Source: Thermoanaerobaculia bacterium
GTDB lineage: Bacteria > Acidobacteriota > Thermoanaerobaculia > UBA5066
Assembly: GCA_022071945.1 (NCBI GenBank)
Contig: JAJVIN010000042.1
Span: 1-64,000, forward strand
Reading direction: 5' to 3'
DNA length: 64,000 nt
In this document: piece by piece, positions 43,098-51,812 of the stretch
How positions within the stretch are numbered: the stretch's first letter is position 1
Layout: every line of letters starts with the position of its first letter
The notes under the pieces: generated by a model
Seen by the model: the letters and a program-made list of their open reading frames with translations, nothing else
Told to the model about the DNA's origin: nothing
Database searches by the model: none
Made by a program: the position numbers and the translations under genes

Positions 43098-46000
43098 TCA
43101 GCCGGCTCCACTGCCATCATGAGGACCGGTCTCATCGCCCTTCAGCGTTGAACCCGCCGGAGCCGCCGGCAGGACGATCTCGAAGGCCGCCCCCGAGCCC
43201 GGCTCGCTTGCCGCCCGGATGGAGCCTCCGTGCTGTTTCACGATTCCAAAGACCGTTGCCAGGCCCAGCCCGGTGCCTTTCCCGGGTCTCTTCGTCGTGA
43301 AGAACGGCTCGAAGATGTGCGGCAGGATGCCGGCCGGTATGCCGTTTCCCGTGTCGCTCACCCGCAAGAGGACGTGAGGGCCGGGCCGGGCTTCCGGGTG
43401 ACGGGAAGAACCTTCCAGGGGGACGACGAATTCCCCCGTTTCGAGGGCCAGGACTCCGCCGGAGGGCATTGCATCCCGGGCGTTGACGGAGAGATTCAGG
43501 AGGATCTGATCGAGCATTCCCCGGTCGGCAACCGTCAAGAGCGGCCGGGGATCGAGATCCAGGCGCACCCGGACGTTCTCGCCCAGGATTCGCCGCAGCA
43601 TCCGTGCCATCGCGGTGATGGCGCCGTTGAGGTCGAGGAGCCTCGGTTGCAGCTTCTGGCGGCGGCTGAACGCCAGGAGTTGCCGCGTCAGGTTCGAGGC
43701 GCGCTCGCAAGCCTGCCGAATCTCGTCGAGGGAGGCGGCCCGGCTCTCGAGAGGGAGACTGTCCGTCTGGAGAAGCGAGGCATTCCCCTCGATCACCGTC
43801 AGGAGGTTGTTGAAGTCGTGAGCGATGCCGCCCGCGAGCTGTCCGATGGCATCCATCTTCTGGGATTGCCGCAGCTGCTCCTCGAGTTCCAGCCTCTCCG
43901 TGATGTCGTGCGCGTAGCAGTGGACGATATCGGATTCGGCGATCGGGTAGAAGGACCAGGAAATGGTCGACGCGCCGTGACGGGTTTCGAGGCGCAGTCT
44001 GGGCTGCCGGGTTTCGAGGCAGCTCTGCGCGATGCCAGCCGCGTCTGCTGGCAACAGCTCGCCCACGCTTCCGGCTCCCGTCTTGTGGACCAGAGACTCG
44101 ACGGCGGGGTTCGCGTAGGTCAGCCTGCCCGTACTGGAGAACTCGAGGACGGGATTCGGGTTCCTCTCGGGAAAAGCGGCGAGCTTCTGGGCCCTCAGCT
44201 CGGCGTCCTCCCTCTGGCGGTCTCGCTCCGCCAGATCGAGCGCGAAGCCGATATCGGCCGCCATCTCGTCGAGCAGCTCGAGTTCGCCCTCGTCGAAGGC
44301 GTCGGGCTCGGACGAGTAGAGGTTGAAGACACCCGCGCAACATCCACCGGGCAGGAGTGGGAGCGAGATCATGGAATGGAAGCCCAGTTCGATCGCCCTC
44401 GCCCGAAACGGAGGCGGGGCCTGGCTTCCCTCGATGCCGGGACACACCGCATGGCGTTTCGAGGCGAGGGCCAAAGTCGTGTAGGGGCAGCTCTCCCGCG
44501 GCGATCCGGCGATCCGTTCGAGCATCGCTAGGCCCGGGCGCGTTGCCCCCGCATGCGCCGCGATTCTCAATGAGGCCGCGCCCGGCTCGGTGAGCCCCAC
44601 CCACGCCAGCCGGAAGCCCCCCTTCTCGACAGCAATCTCGCAGGCGCCCGCGAGGACCCGCCGCGGATCCCTCTCCCGGACGATCAGCTGATTGATCTCG
44701 CTGAGGACCGAGTAGATCCGCGTCAGTTGCCGGATCTGGCTTTCCGTCCGCCTGCGATCCGTGACGTCCTCCTTGATGGCGATGAAGTGCGTGATCGCCC
44801 CTCTCGAATCCGTGACGGGGGTGATCGTCTCGTGCTCGTGGTAGAGGGAACCGTCCTTCCGCCGGTTGACGACGTCGCCGTCGATGACGTCGCCGGCGAG
44901 GGCCCTTTGCCAGAACATCTGGTAGAAGTCCGCGTTCTGCACGCCCGACTTCAGGATGCGCGGGGTCTGGCCTCGCGTCTCCTCCTCGGAGAACCCCGTC
45001 ATCTTGCACCACGCCGGATTGACCCACTGGATCAGGCCCTCGCGGTCGGTGATCATGATGGCGTTCGCCGCCGCGCCGAGTGCCGCGGACTGCAGACGCA
45101 TGGCGGCTTCGGCCTGCTCTCTCTCCAGAGCCTGCCGCTCGAGCTGCCGGACGTGTTGCTCGACTCTCTCGTACAGGAGGGCATTCCTCACACTCACGGA
45201 GGCCGTGGCGGCCAGCGCCTCGAGGAAGAGGGACTGCACCGCGAAATCACGTTCCGTCCTCGATCCCAGCCCCAGAACGCCCAGTACCTCGCCTTCGCTG
45301 AGGAGCGGGAGCGAGGCGAAGGACCGGATCCCGCCCGGCCCGCATGAGCCCTTGGCCGTCCTCGCGGCGCCATCCAGCGGGGAACGGTAGACGGGTGATT
45401 TCCCCGCGGCCGCAAGACCGCAGAGACACCCGCCCTCCTCGACTGGCCCAGAGGAAGACTCGGGGCACGTGAAGGGCGCGGGACCACCACCACGGAACTC
45501 GAGCCCTTCCTGTGTCTTCAGGAAGAAGACGGCGTGGTCCGCCCCAGTCGCTTTTCGTGCCGCCTCGATCGCGGCATCGACGACTCCCGAAAGCGAAAGC
45601 GCGGCACTCATCCGGCTGCCGGCTTGGTGAAGCGCCTGGAACTCGGCCAAGCTCCGGGAGAGTTCTTCCTGGGTACGCTTCAAGCGCGCGGTCTCGATCC
45701 CGACCCCGGCGATGTGGGGGCGCCCCCCGATCTCCACGCGGATGCCGGTGAAGTAGAACGGCGTCAAGGAGCCGTCCTTTCCGAGAAGGCTCGCCTCGAC
45801 CTCGGCTTGGCCTTCCCGCAAGACGGCCGCGATCCGCTGCTCGATCAGTTCCTGTTCGGACGCCGTGAAGAACTGAACCGGGTGCATGCCGAGGATCTCC
45901 GGCGCGGCATACCCGGTGATCGTCTCCAGGTTCTCGTTCCACTGCAGGAACCGGCCCGTCTCATCGAAGAGATAGAAAACTCCGGGCAGGCTCTTGATCG

Positions 46001-47444
46001 TCGCGGCGAGGAGCACCTGCTCGCGCGCCAGCCCGTCCGAAACCCGCTTACGCTCGATCAGAAGCCCGATCTGGGCCGCGATCGCCGCGATGACGGCGAC
46101 GAGATGCTGGTCTCGCGCGCGATTACCGCGGAGGAAGAACTCGACCACCAGAACTGTTTCCCCTCGGACGAGGACCGGCACCCCCACGGCCGCCCGCAAC
46201 CCGGCCCGGGCGGCGACGAGCTGGCGGGGGGAGGATGCCGCGTTGGCCACGTCGTCGATCCACTGGACCTGGCCAGACACCCACGTAGAGCCGGGCAGCC
46301 CCTCCCCGGGGTCGAAGCCGCGGTCTTCGCTCACCCGCCGGAACTCTTCCAGTCCGCTCGCGGCCGCGTGCCAGGCCCGGTGACACCGTAACCGGCCGGA
46401 CATGGGGTCGGGCACCCACACCTGCCCCAGAGCCCAGCCCGAGACGTCGCAGACGTGCCTCAGAAACAGCCGCAGGGCCCCATCCTCGTCCTCGGCCTCG
46501 GCAATCCCCCGCGTGATGGAGTGCAGAAGCTCCGCCTCTTCCTGCGCCCTCTTTCGGGCAGTGATGTCCATCGTCGTGAGCAGGACCCGCTGGAAGGATG
46601 TCTCGCTCCGTGGAGCCACCGACCAGCGAACGTGAACGTCGCGGACTTCGCCGTCGAGGGTCCTGACCCTGCTCTCGAGTTCGAGGGAGGCCCGGCCCGT
46701 GGCGATGGCTACCAACTCCTCGATGACGGCCTGGCGCGCTTCTTCTCCGAGAAGCTGGCCCAGACCCGCCAGGAGTGCGCTCGTGTCCCGGGCCCGGTGG
46801 AGCCGGACGGCTTCCTCGTTCACCCGCAGGATCCTCACCGCATCGATGCACTCCTCGAGAAACGACGGATGCGCCTCGAGGAACTGCCGGACCTCATCCC
46901 CGGGCGACCCCATCAGCCCGGAGCTCGCGAGCTTGTCGCGCACGGCCGAGAAGTCCTCCTCCCACGTGGCCACGGGCATCGCCATGAACAGGCTCTCGAG
47001 CCGTCTCTCGTTTTCCCGGATCGCGGCCTCGCACTCCTCCTTGCCCGTCACGTCGGTGATGAAGCCCTCCAGGGCCTCGAGGGTCCCGCCGGGAGTGAAG
47101 ACGCCGCAGCCCTGCTCCCAGACCCACTTGACCTCTCCAGAGGCCGTGATGATCCGGTAGGTCAAGGTGAAGCGCTCTCGCCTCGCCACCGCGGCCTGGA
47201 CCTCATCCCAAACTCGTTCCCGGTCGCAGGGATGCATGACGTCCGCGTAGTGGCGCCGGTGACTGTTGAAGTCGGCCGCCGGGTATCCGGTGAGGCCGGC
47301 GGCGCCGTCGCTGAACACCTCCGCCGTCCAGTTCTCGTCGTTCCGGCACCTGTAGACGACACCGGGAAGATTGTCGATGAGGGTCCGCAGGGTGCGGCGC
47401 GAGTCCCCGGCGAGCAGGGGTGACGGGAACGAGTCCTGGTTCAC
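43098..47444 (-). CDS. large soluble sensor histidine kinase with alternating PAS and GAF domains
   Basis: About 1448 aa if GTG 47444 is the start; GTG 47558 and ATG 47615 are alternatives, and none has a decisive ribosome site. Order: PAS (20-140), a second PAS-like unit with the WEEDFSAV signature (150-290), GAF (300-465), PAS (470-590), GAF (600-760), PAS (785-905), GAF (915-1075), PAS (1085-1200), HisKA with phosphoacceptor His1209 (GIAHDFNNLL), then an ATPase with N box (NARDAM), G1 (DTGNGI), F box (PFFTTK) and G2 (GKGTGLGL). No transmembrane helix and no receiver domain, so a separate response regulator is needed, and none lies nearby. The second GAF contains a Cys-rich loop (CLCGLAAAG...SCGPGG). 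Signals are unknown; redox or ligand sensing is plausible. Confidence 0.9.
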   Translation of the reverse strand: MNQDSFPSPLLAGDSRRTLRTLIDNLPGVVYRCRNDENWTAEVFSDGAAGLTGYPAADFNSHRRHYADVMHPCDRERVWDEVQAAVARRERFTLTYRIITASGEVKWVWEQGCGVFTPGGTLEALEGFITDVTGKEECEAAIRENERRLESLFMAMPVATWEEDFSAVRDKLASSGLMGSPGDEVRQFLEAHPSFLEECIDAVRILRVNEEAVRLHRARDTSALLAGLGQLLGEEARQAVIEELVAIATGRASLELESRVRTLDGEVRDVHVRWSVAPRSETSFQRVLLTTMDITARKRAQEEAELLHSITRGIAEAEDEDGALRLFLRHVCDVSGWALGQVWVPDPMSGRLRCHRAWHAAASGLEEFRRVSEDRGFDPGEGLPGSTWVSGQVQWIDDVANAASSPRQLVAARAGLRAAVGVPVLVRGETVLVVEFFLRGNRARDQHLVAVIAAIAAQIGLLIERKRVSDGLAREQVLLAATIKSLPGVFYLFDETGRFLQWNENLETITGYAAPEILGMHPVQFFTASEQELIEQRIAAVLREGQAEVEASLLGKDGSLTPFYFTGIRVEIGGRPHIAGVGIETARLKRTQEELSRSLAEFQALHQAGSRMSAALSLSGVVDAAIEAARKATGADHAVFFLKTQEGLEFRGGGPAPFTCPESSSGPVEEGGCLCGLAAAGKSPVYRSPLDGAARTAKGSCGPGGIRSFASLPLLSEGEVLGVLGLGSRTERDFAVQSLFLEALAATASVSVRNALLYERVEQHVRQLERQALEREQAEAAMRLQSAALGAAANAIMITDREGLIQWVNPAWCKMTGFSEEETRGQTPRILKSGVQNADFYQMFWQRALAGDVIDGDVVNRRKDGSLYHEHETITPVTDSRGAITHFIAIKEDVTDRRRTESQIRQLTRIYSVLSEINQLIVRERDPRRVLAGACEIAVEKGGFRLAWVGLTEPGAASLRIAAHAGATRPGLAMLERIAGSPRESCPYTTLALASKRHAVCPGIEGSQAPPPFRARAIELGFHSMISLPLLPGGCCAGVFNLYSSEPDAFDEGELELLDEMAADIGFALDLAERDRQREDAELRAQKLAAFPERNPNPVLEFSSTGRLTYANPAVESLVHKTGAGSVGELLPADAAGIAQSCLETRQPRLRLETRHGASTISWSFYPIAESDIVHCYAHDITERLELEEQLRQSQKMDAIGQLAGGIAHDFNNLLTVIEGNASLLQTDSLPLESRAASLDEIRQACERASNLTRQLLAFSRRQKLQPRLLDLNGAITAMARMLRRILGENVRVRLDLDPRPLLTVADRGMLDQILLNLSVNARDAMPSGGVLALETGEFVVPLEGSSRHPEARPGPHVLLRVSDTGNGIPAGILPHIFEPFFTTKRPGKGTGLGLATVFGIVKQHGGSIRAASEPGSGAAFEIVLPAAPAGSTLKGDETGPHDGSGAG

Positions 47445-47636
47445 GGACGCTTCCCGCCTCGAGGGAACCCCCCTGTCTCGGGCGGAAGAATCCCACCGCG
47501 CGCGCGACTGCACTGGGCCGAACCGGGACCGCTCTGGAGCATCGAAGAAGGTTATCACTGAACAGTCCTGGGCTCCGCTTCCCCGGGAACGAGAGGGCAA
47601 GGAAGGCGCTAGCATTGCTCCAGACGGGGGGCAGGA

Positions 47637-48401
47637 GTGACTTGGTACGCCAGGGGTCTCGGACTTCTTTCGCAACCGCCGGTTCCCGAGCAGGGGACCG
47701 GGGAAGCGACCCCCCGTTTCTGGCCGTCCCTCCGGACCTACCTCGTCTGGTCCTTGTGGGTCTCGATAGCCTTCTTCTCCATCTACCCAACATGCAACTG
47801 GGCTGGTTCCCTCAGGTCCCACACGTTCGGTCTGTACCTTTCGGCGGAACTCTCCATCCCCCTCGTCCCCGAGATGGTCTGGGTCTACCTCTCGATGTAC
47901 GTCCTCTTTCTCACGCCGCCGTTCGTCCTCGGGAAAGAGGCCATGAAGAGGCTCGGAAGACGCCTGATCGTGGGCACGCTTCTCGCCGGGGCCGTCTTTC
48001 TCGCCGTGCCCACGCACCTCGGCTTCCCTCGCGAGCTTCCAAGCGGGCCGCTTCTCCGGGCGATCTACGAGAAGATCTTCGCGGTCGATCTGCCACACAA
48101 CATGGTGCCGTCCCTCCACGTTGTCTACAGCGCGCTCTTCCTGCTCGCCTTCATAGCGGAAGGTAGCCGCAAGGGACTCGCTCCGCTCTGGGGACTCTGG
48201 CTCGTCTTGATCTCCTCGTCGACAGTTCTCGTCCACCAGCACCACCTTCTCGACGTGGTTTCTGGATTAGGATTGGCTGTCTTTCTTCATCTGCGCTTGC
48301 CACAGGAGGCCACCCATGCGCCATCGCCTGCTTCTGATTCTCGTTGCGGTGTTTCTGACCGCTCCAGCCCTGGCCGAGGAAGCGGACCACGAGATTCATG
48401 A
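47637..48401 (+). CDS. PAP2-superfamily membrane phosphatase/phosphotransferase
   Basis: A 254-aa membrane protein with about six helices. The PAP2 active-site motifs are seen as PSLHVVYSA and HQHHLLDVVSG, matching the second and third conserved boxes; the arrangement resembles the Aur1/inositol-phosphotransferase-like branch. The GTG 47637 start has a G-rich ribosome site directly upstream. The last 30 residues after FLHLRLP are low-complexity Ser/Pro/Arg and overlap the next gene by 86 nt, so the natural end may have shifted. It probably removes phosphate from lipid phosphates or transfers lipid head groups at the membrane. Confidence 0.82.
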   Translation: MTWYARGLGLLSQPPVPEQGTGEATPRFWPSLRTYLVWSLWVSIAFFSIYPTCNWAGSLRSHTFGLYLSAELSIPLVPEMVWVYLSMYVLFLTPPFVLGKEAMKRLGRRLIVGTLLAGAVFLAVPTHLGFPRELPSGPLLRAIYEKIFAVDLPHNMVPSLHVVYSALFLLAFIAEGSRKGLAPLWGLWLVLISSSTVLVHQHHLLDVVSGLGLAVFLHLRLPQEATHAPSPASDSRCGVSDRSSPGRGSGPRDS

Positions 48402-48912
48402 AGAACTCCGGGGACTTCTGAGAAAGATCGAGTCGGCCATCAACTCGGAGCAGTACGAGTCGATGGCCGAGTGTTTCACCGAGCCCGCGGCCATCACGAC
48501 CATCAACCAGGAAGTGATCCGTTCCAGGAGCGAGATCGGACCCTATTTCCGGAAGTGGTTCGGGCCCGGGGGATTCCTGAAGAAGCTGGGAATGAAGTTC
48601 AGCGCGGATGCCCTCACACAGCTGAACCCGGAGAAGACGTACGGGATCGTGCAGGGCTCCGGCGAGGAGAACTACACCCTGGCGGACGGGCGTTTCTTTC
48701 CGATGAAGACGCGCTGGACCGCCACGGTCATGAAGGATGCCGATGGACGCTGGCGCATCCGGGCCATTCACATCGGAACGAATTTCCTCGACAACCCCAT
48801 CCTCGCCAAGGCCGAGAAGTCTCTCGTGTGGGCAGGCGGGATTGGCGCTGCCGCTGGCGTGCTCTTGGCAGCGGTCCTTGCCTGGCTCATCTGCCGGAGA
48901 CGGCGGGCCTGA
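48316..48912 (+). CDS. exported NTF2-like (SnoaL/DUF4440-type) protein with C-terminal anchor
   Basis: 198 aa from ATG 48316 with AGGAGG 6 nt upstream. A signal peptide (MRHRLLLILVAVFLTAPALA) is followed by an NTF2-like cone fold: a first helix LRGLLRKIESAINSEQYESM, acidic mid section and the strand KTRWTATVMKDADGRWRIRA. A single hydrophobic helix and an Arg-rich end (about residues 170-198) form a membrane anchor. The family includes small-molecule-binding and isomerase-like proteins, and no catalytic residues can be assigned. It overlaps the PAP2 gene by 86 nt, and the two genes are likely one transcript. Confidence 0.8.
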   Translation: MRHRLLLILVAVFLTAPALAEEADHEIHEELRGLLRKIESAINSEQYESMAECFTEPAAITTINQEVIRSRSEIGPYFRKWFGPGGFLKKLGMKFSADALTQLNPEKTYGIVQGSGEENYTLADGRFFPMKTRWTATVMKDADGRWRIRAIHIGTNFLDNPILAKAEKSLVWAGGIGAAAGVLLAAVLAWLICRRRRA

Positions 48913-49816
48913 TCGTGGCCTCGGCCCCCATCGGCGGGGCCGGGCGCGTTCCGCGCCAGAGCCGGAAATAGATCTCCCAGAACGTGGGCCGCGGGTCCGC
49001 CGGCTCCACGGCGCCCGGGAGATGATTCCAGGGAAGAGAAGGGTTCCGGTGGTGCGCCAGGTGAAGGTGGTAGTTCAGGGCGATCCACCGCACTGGCGCC
49101 CACACCCTGAGGTTCCAGGCTCCGTTGACGATGTCGCGCGCACTGAAAGCGTGATCCACGTACTGGAGGGCCGACCAGTGCAGGGCAAACGCCGCGTGGC
49201 ACAGGACCCAGCCGCCCGGAGTCAACTGCAGGACGAGAAAGAGCCCTGACTGGTAGACCACGGCCAGGAGGCACTCGAGCCAGATCCGGCGCTTCGAGGC
49301 TCCGGCCAGGTCCGCGAGGTAGGGGCCAAACCCCAGGGCCTTCCCCGGTCCCTCTCGGAACCACGCGGATGTGACGAGCCATGGCGCCGCGAGGAACATC
49401 AGCGAGTTGAGAGGGACACACCACCAGTAGAAGCCGAGGAGGTTGCCGGCGTAGAGCCACACGTTGCGCAGGAGCCGCGACTGGTGAGGAAGGCAGTAAT
49501 CGTAGAGGTCGAGGTCCGTCCGGTTGCGTTCGTGGTGCCCCATGTGGGCCGCGCGCTGCACGGTGAACGAGGTCGGAAACATCGCGGCCGCAAGAGTTCC
49601 GGCCGCATCGTTGACAGTCCTCGACGGTGAGAAGACCCCGTGGACGGCCTCGTGCAAGAGCGAGAAAGGGAGGTGCGCCACGAAGGCGAACAGAAGGGCG
49701 GCCGTCGCCCTGAGCGGGAAGGTTCCGTGGGATGCGAGCCAGAGAAGGCCCCACGTCAGCGGGAGCGACGCCGCGAGGAGCAACAGATTCAGCCGGGCGG
49801 GGATGGGTGCCGTCAT
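48887..49816 (-). CDS. membrane fatty-acid desaturase/hydroxylase
   Basis: 309 aa from ATG 49816, which overlaps the upstream stop in ATGA. The three histidine boxes of di-iron membrane desaturases are present: HEAVH (residues 55-59), HMGHH (91-95) and HLAHH (about 260-264), with hydrophobic helix pairs between them. The enzyme should insert a double bond or hydroxyl into an acyl chain or carotenoid-like substrate using O2 and an electron donor not found here. It is the last gene of a four-gene operon with two radical SAM enzymes, suggesting lipid modification. Its 3' end overlaps the convergent NTF2-like gene by 26 nt. Confidence 0.88.
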   Translation of the reverse strand: MTAPIPARLNLLLLAASLPLTWGLLWLASHGTFPLRATAALLFAFVAHLPFSLLHEAVHGVFSPSRTVNDAAGTLAAAMFPTSFTVQRAAHMGHHERNRTDLDLYDYCLPHQSRLLRNVWLYAGNLLGFYWWCVPLNSLMFLAAPWLVTSAWFREGPGKALGFGPYLADLAGASKRRIWLECLLAVVYQSGLFLVLQLTPGGWVLCHAAFALHWSALQYVDHAFSARDIVNGAWNLRVWAPVRWIALNYHLHLAHHRNPSLPWNHLPGAVEPADPRPTFWEIYFRLWRGTRPAPPMGAEATIRPAVSGR

Positions 49817-50484
49817 GAACGGCTCGAGGGCACGGGATGACAGCCGGAGTGGCCGTGTGTGCGAAACGAGTGACGCCGGTAGAGAACGCACGGAACCGCG
49901 ATCCCGAGGAAGAGAGATACGAGAAAGAAGAGGACGTACGGGAGGGGAGCAAGGGGCCCACGGGATTCCAGCAGCTCGACGGTGGCCAGCCCGGCTCCCT
50001 GCACGGCACCGAACCCGGCAAAGAAGAATGGGGCGTAGTCGAAGGCGATCGACTCGGCCGGGAGGCCGTCGGCCCAGGGCTGGTTGTAGACCCTCAAGAC
50101 TCCACTTCGCAGCGCCCGGACGTCATAGAGGAGGTTCCAGAACCCCAGGACCGACGCGAGGGTGAGGGAACTCCTGAGAATGCCCGCGAGGCTTCCCGTG
50201 GCCGGCGGCAGGGCGAGCCAGGTCAGAGTGGCTGTCGCGCTCCCGAAGACGAATCCGTGCTGGGGCCGGAACCGCCCGAGCCGGAGGCGGGAGTCGAACT
50301 CCCAGACCTTCAGGACATTTGTCCCGACTCCCGGAACGACGTAGGCCCACAGGACGGGAATGAGCCAGGCGAAGAGGGTCAGCCGGAGGTTTCCACCGGT
50401 CCGTTCCCACCAGAGCCAGAAGGAGAGAGGGGCGAGGATGACCGGAGCGGCTACCGCGTAGACATCGAAGACCTGGCGGCTCAT
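49813..50484 (-). CDS. unknown integral membrane protein, co-encoded with radical SAM enzymes
   Basis: 223 aa from ATG 50484, set by an ATGA overlap with the upstream radical SAM gene. Six to seven hydrophobic helices are predicted. Distinct polar segments are GVGTNVLKVWEFDSRLRLGRF, FWNLLYDVRALRSGVLRVYN and ESIAFDYAPFFFAGFGAVQ. I do not recognise the family. Translational coupling on both sides makes a role in the same lipid-linked pathway likely, for example as substrate-presenting or electron-carrying partner of the desaturase. Confidence 0.7.
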   Translation of the reverse strand: MSRQVFDVYAVAAPVILAPLSFWLWWERTGGNLRLTLFAWLIPVLWAYVVPGVGTNVLKVWEFDSRLRLGRFRPQHGFVFGSATATLTWLALPPATGSLAGILRSSLTLASVLGFWNLLYDVRALRSGVLRVYNQPWADGLPAESIAFDYAPFFFAGFGAVQGAGLATVELLESRGPLAPLPYVLFFLVSLFLGIAVPCVLYRRHSFRTHGHSGCHPVPSSRS

Positions 50485-51812
50485 CGGAGTCCGAACCTCA
50501 TGCCGTGTTTCTTGACGACCTCTCTCTTGAAGATGGAGTTGTATCGCCAGTAGGTCGCCGCGGTCCAGAGGGAACGGAGGTGGGTCTTGACGTCGGAGAA
50601 CCGCTTCAGGAGAGCGGGAAGGCTGCTGTAGACGGTGCGTGCCCGGTGGCACTCCTCCGTCAGCTCCTCCGGAGTCATTCTTCTCGGCACGAAGGCCGCC
50701 GAGTTGAATCGATAGGCAGGGTGAAGCCACCAGCACCCGTCGTAGAGAAGCCGCCCCTCGGCCGCGAGCCGCCGGTACAGCGGCGTGTTCGGGTAGGGCA
50801 TCAGGATGTTGAAGGCAGAGAAGGCGAAGCGGCCTTCCAGCGCGAAGTCGAGAGTGGCCCGGATCGAATCCCGCGTGTCACCGTCGTGGCCGAGGGTGAA
50901 GGCTGCCCATGTCTGCATCCCGTGGTCACGCAGCGTCTCAACCTCTTTCTCGTAGCGGGAAAAGCCACGCAGGTTCGGGGCCTTGCGGCTCTCGCGAAGG
51001 CTCTCGGCGGTGATCGATTCGAAGCCCATGACGTTTCCGGCATTCCCGCTTTCCTGCATCAGCTTCATCAGCTCGGGGTCCTGCGTGACGTCGAGGCTCG
51101 CCTGGCTCACCCAGTGGAGTTTCAGGGGGATGAGTTCCCGGCAGAGGTCCTTCAGGGCCACCCTGTCGGAGGCGATGTTGTCGTCGACGAAGAAGAGGAA
51201 GCGTCTCTTCTGAGCAGCGATCTCCTCGAGAACCTGGTCGATCCGCCGGATGTAGTGCTTCCGGCCGAAGTACTCGCTCACCGAGCAGAACGTGCAGGCA
51301 AAGCGGCACCCGCGGCTGAATTGCATGAGGGTGACCGGGAGATAACCCTTGCCCTGGAAGAGGTCCCGGCGAGGGAGGCTGCCGCAAAGCTGGGCGCGAC
51401 CGGGCGGGCCCGTGTAGCGCTTCTGCAGGTTCTTGCGGGAGAGGTCGTGAACCGCCTGTGCCCAGATCGTCTCGGCGTCTCCGAGAAGAAGGCTATCGGC
51501 GTGCCGTGCCGCCTCTTCCGGAAAGAGCGTCGGGTGAATCCCGCCCAGGATCACGGGGACGCCTCTCGCCCGGAAATCCGAGGCGATCTCGTAGGCCCTT
51601 CGAGCCGTGTAGGTCTCGACGGTGATGGCGGCGAGATCGGTGGGTTCGTCGAGCGGGATGGTCTCCATCCGGTCGTCGTAGAGCCGCACGTCGATATCGG
51701 GAGGGGTCAGCCCGGCCAGCACCGCCAGCATGAGGGGTTCCATGCGGCCCTCGTCGGTGTAGAGGCTGTGCTCCCGGCGGCCGATGGTCGGCTTGATGAA
51801 GGTGATTCGCAT
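50481..51812 (-). CDS. B12-binding radical SAM enzyme (second of tandem pair)
   Basis: 443 aa. An N-terminal cobalamin-binding-type domain (about 1-125; RRAYEIASDFRARGVPVILGG) precedes a radical SAM barrel with Cys169-x3-Cys173-x2-Cys176 (GCRFACTFC), then FFVDDNIASD and MGFESIT. The C-terminal tail has FVPRRMTPEELTEEC. It is clearly a paralogue of the upstream protein. The start ATG 51812 shares one base with the upstream stop (TGATG). Members of this class modify hopanoids, other lipids, bacteriochlorophylls and natural products, and the product here is unknown. Confidence 0.9.
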   Translation of the reverse strand: MRITFIKPTIGRREHSLYTDEGRMEPLMLAVLAGLTPPDIDVRLYDDRMETIPLDEPTDLAAITVETYTARRAYEIASDFRARGVPVILGGIHPTLFPEEAARHADSLLLGDAETIWAQAVHDLSRKNLQKRYTGPPGRAQLCGSLPRRDLFQGKGYLPVTLMQFSRGCRFACTFCSVSEYFGRKHYIRRIDQVLEEIAAQKRRFLFFVDDNIASDRVALKDLCRELIPLKLHWVSQASLDVTQDPELMKLMQESGNAGNVMGFESITAESLRESRKAPNLRGFSRYEKEVETLRDHGMQTWAAFTLGHDGDTRDSIRATLDFALEGRFAFSAFNILMPYPNTPLYRRLAAEGRLLYDGCWWLHPAYRFNSAAFVPRRMTPEELTEECHRARTVYSSLPALLKRFSDVKTHLRSLWTAATYWRYNSIFKREVVKKHGMRFGLR

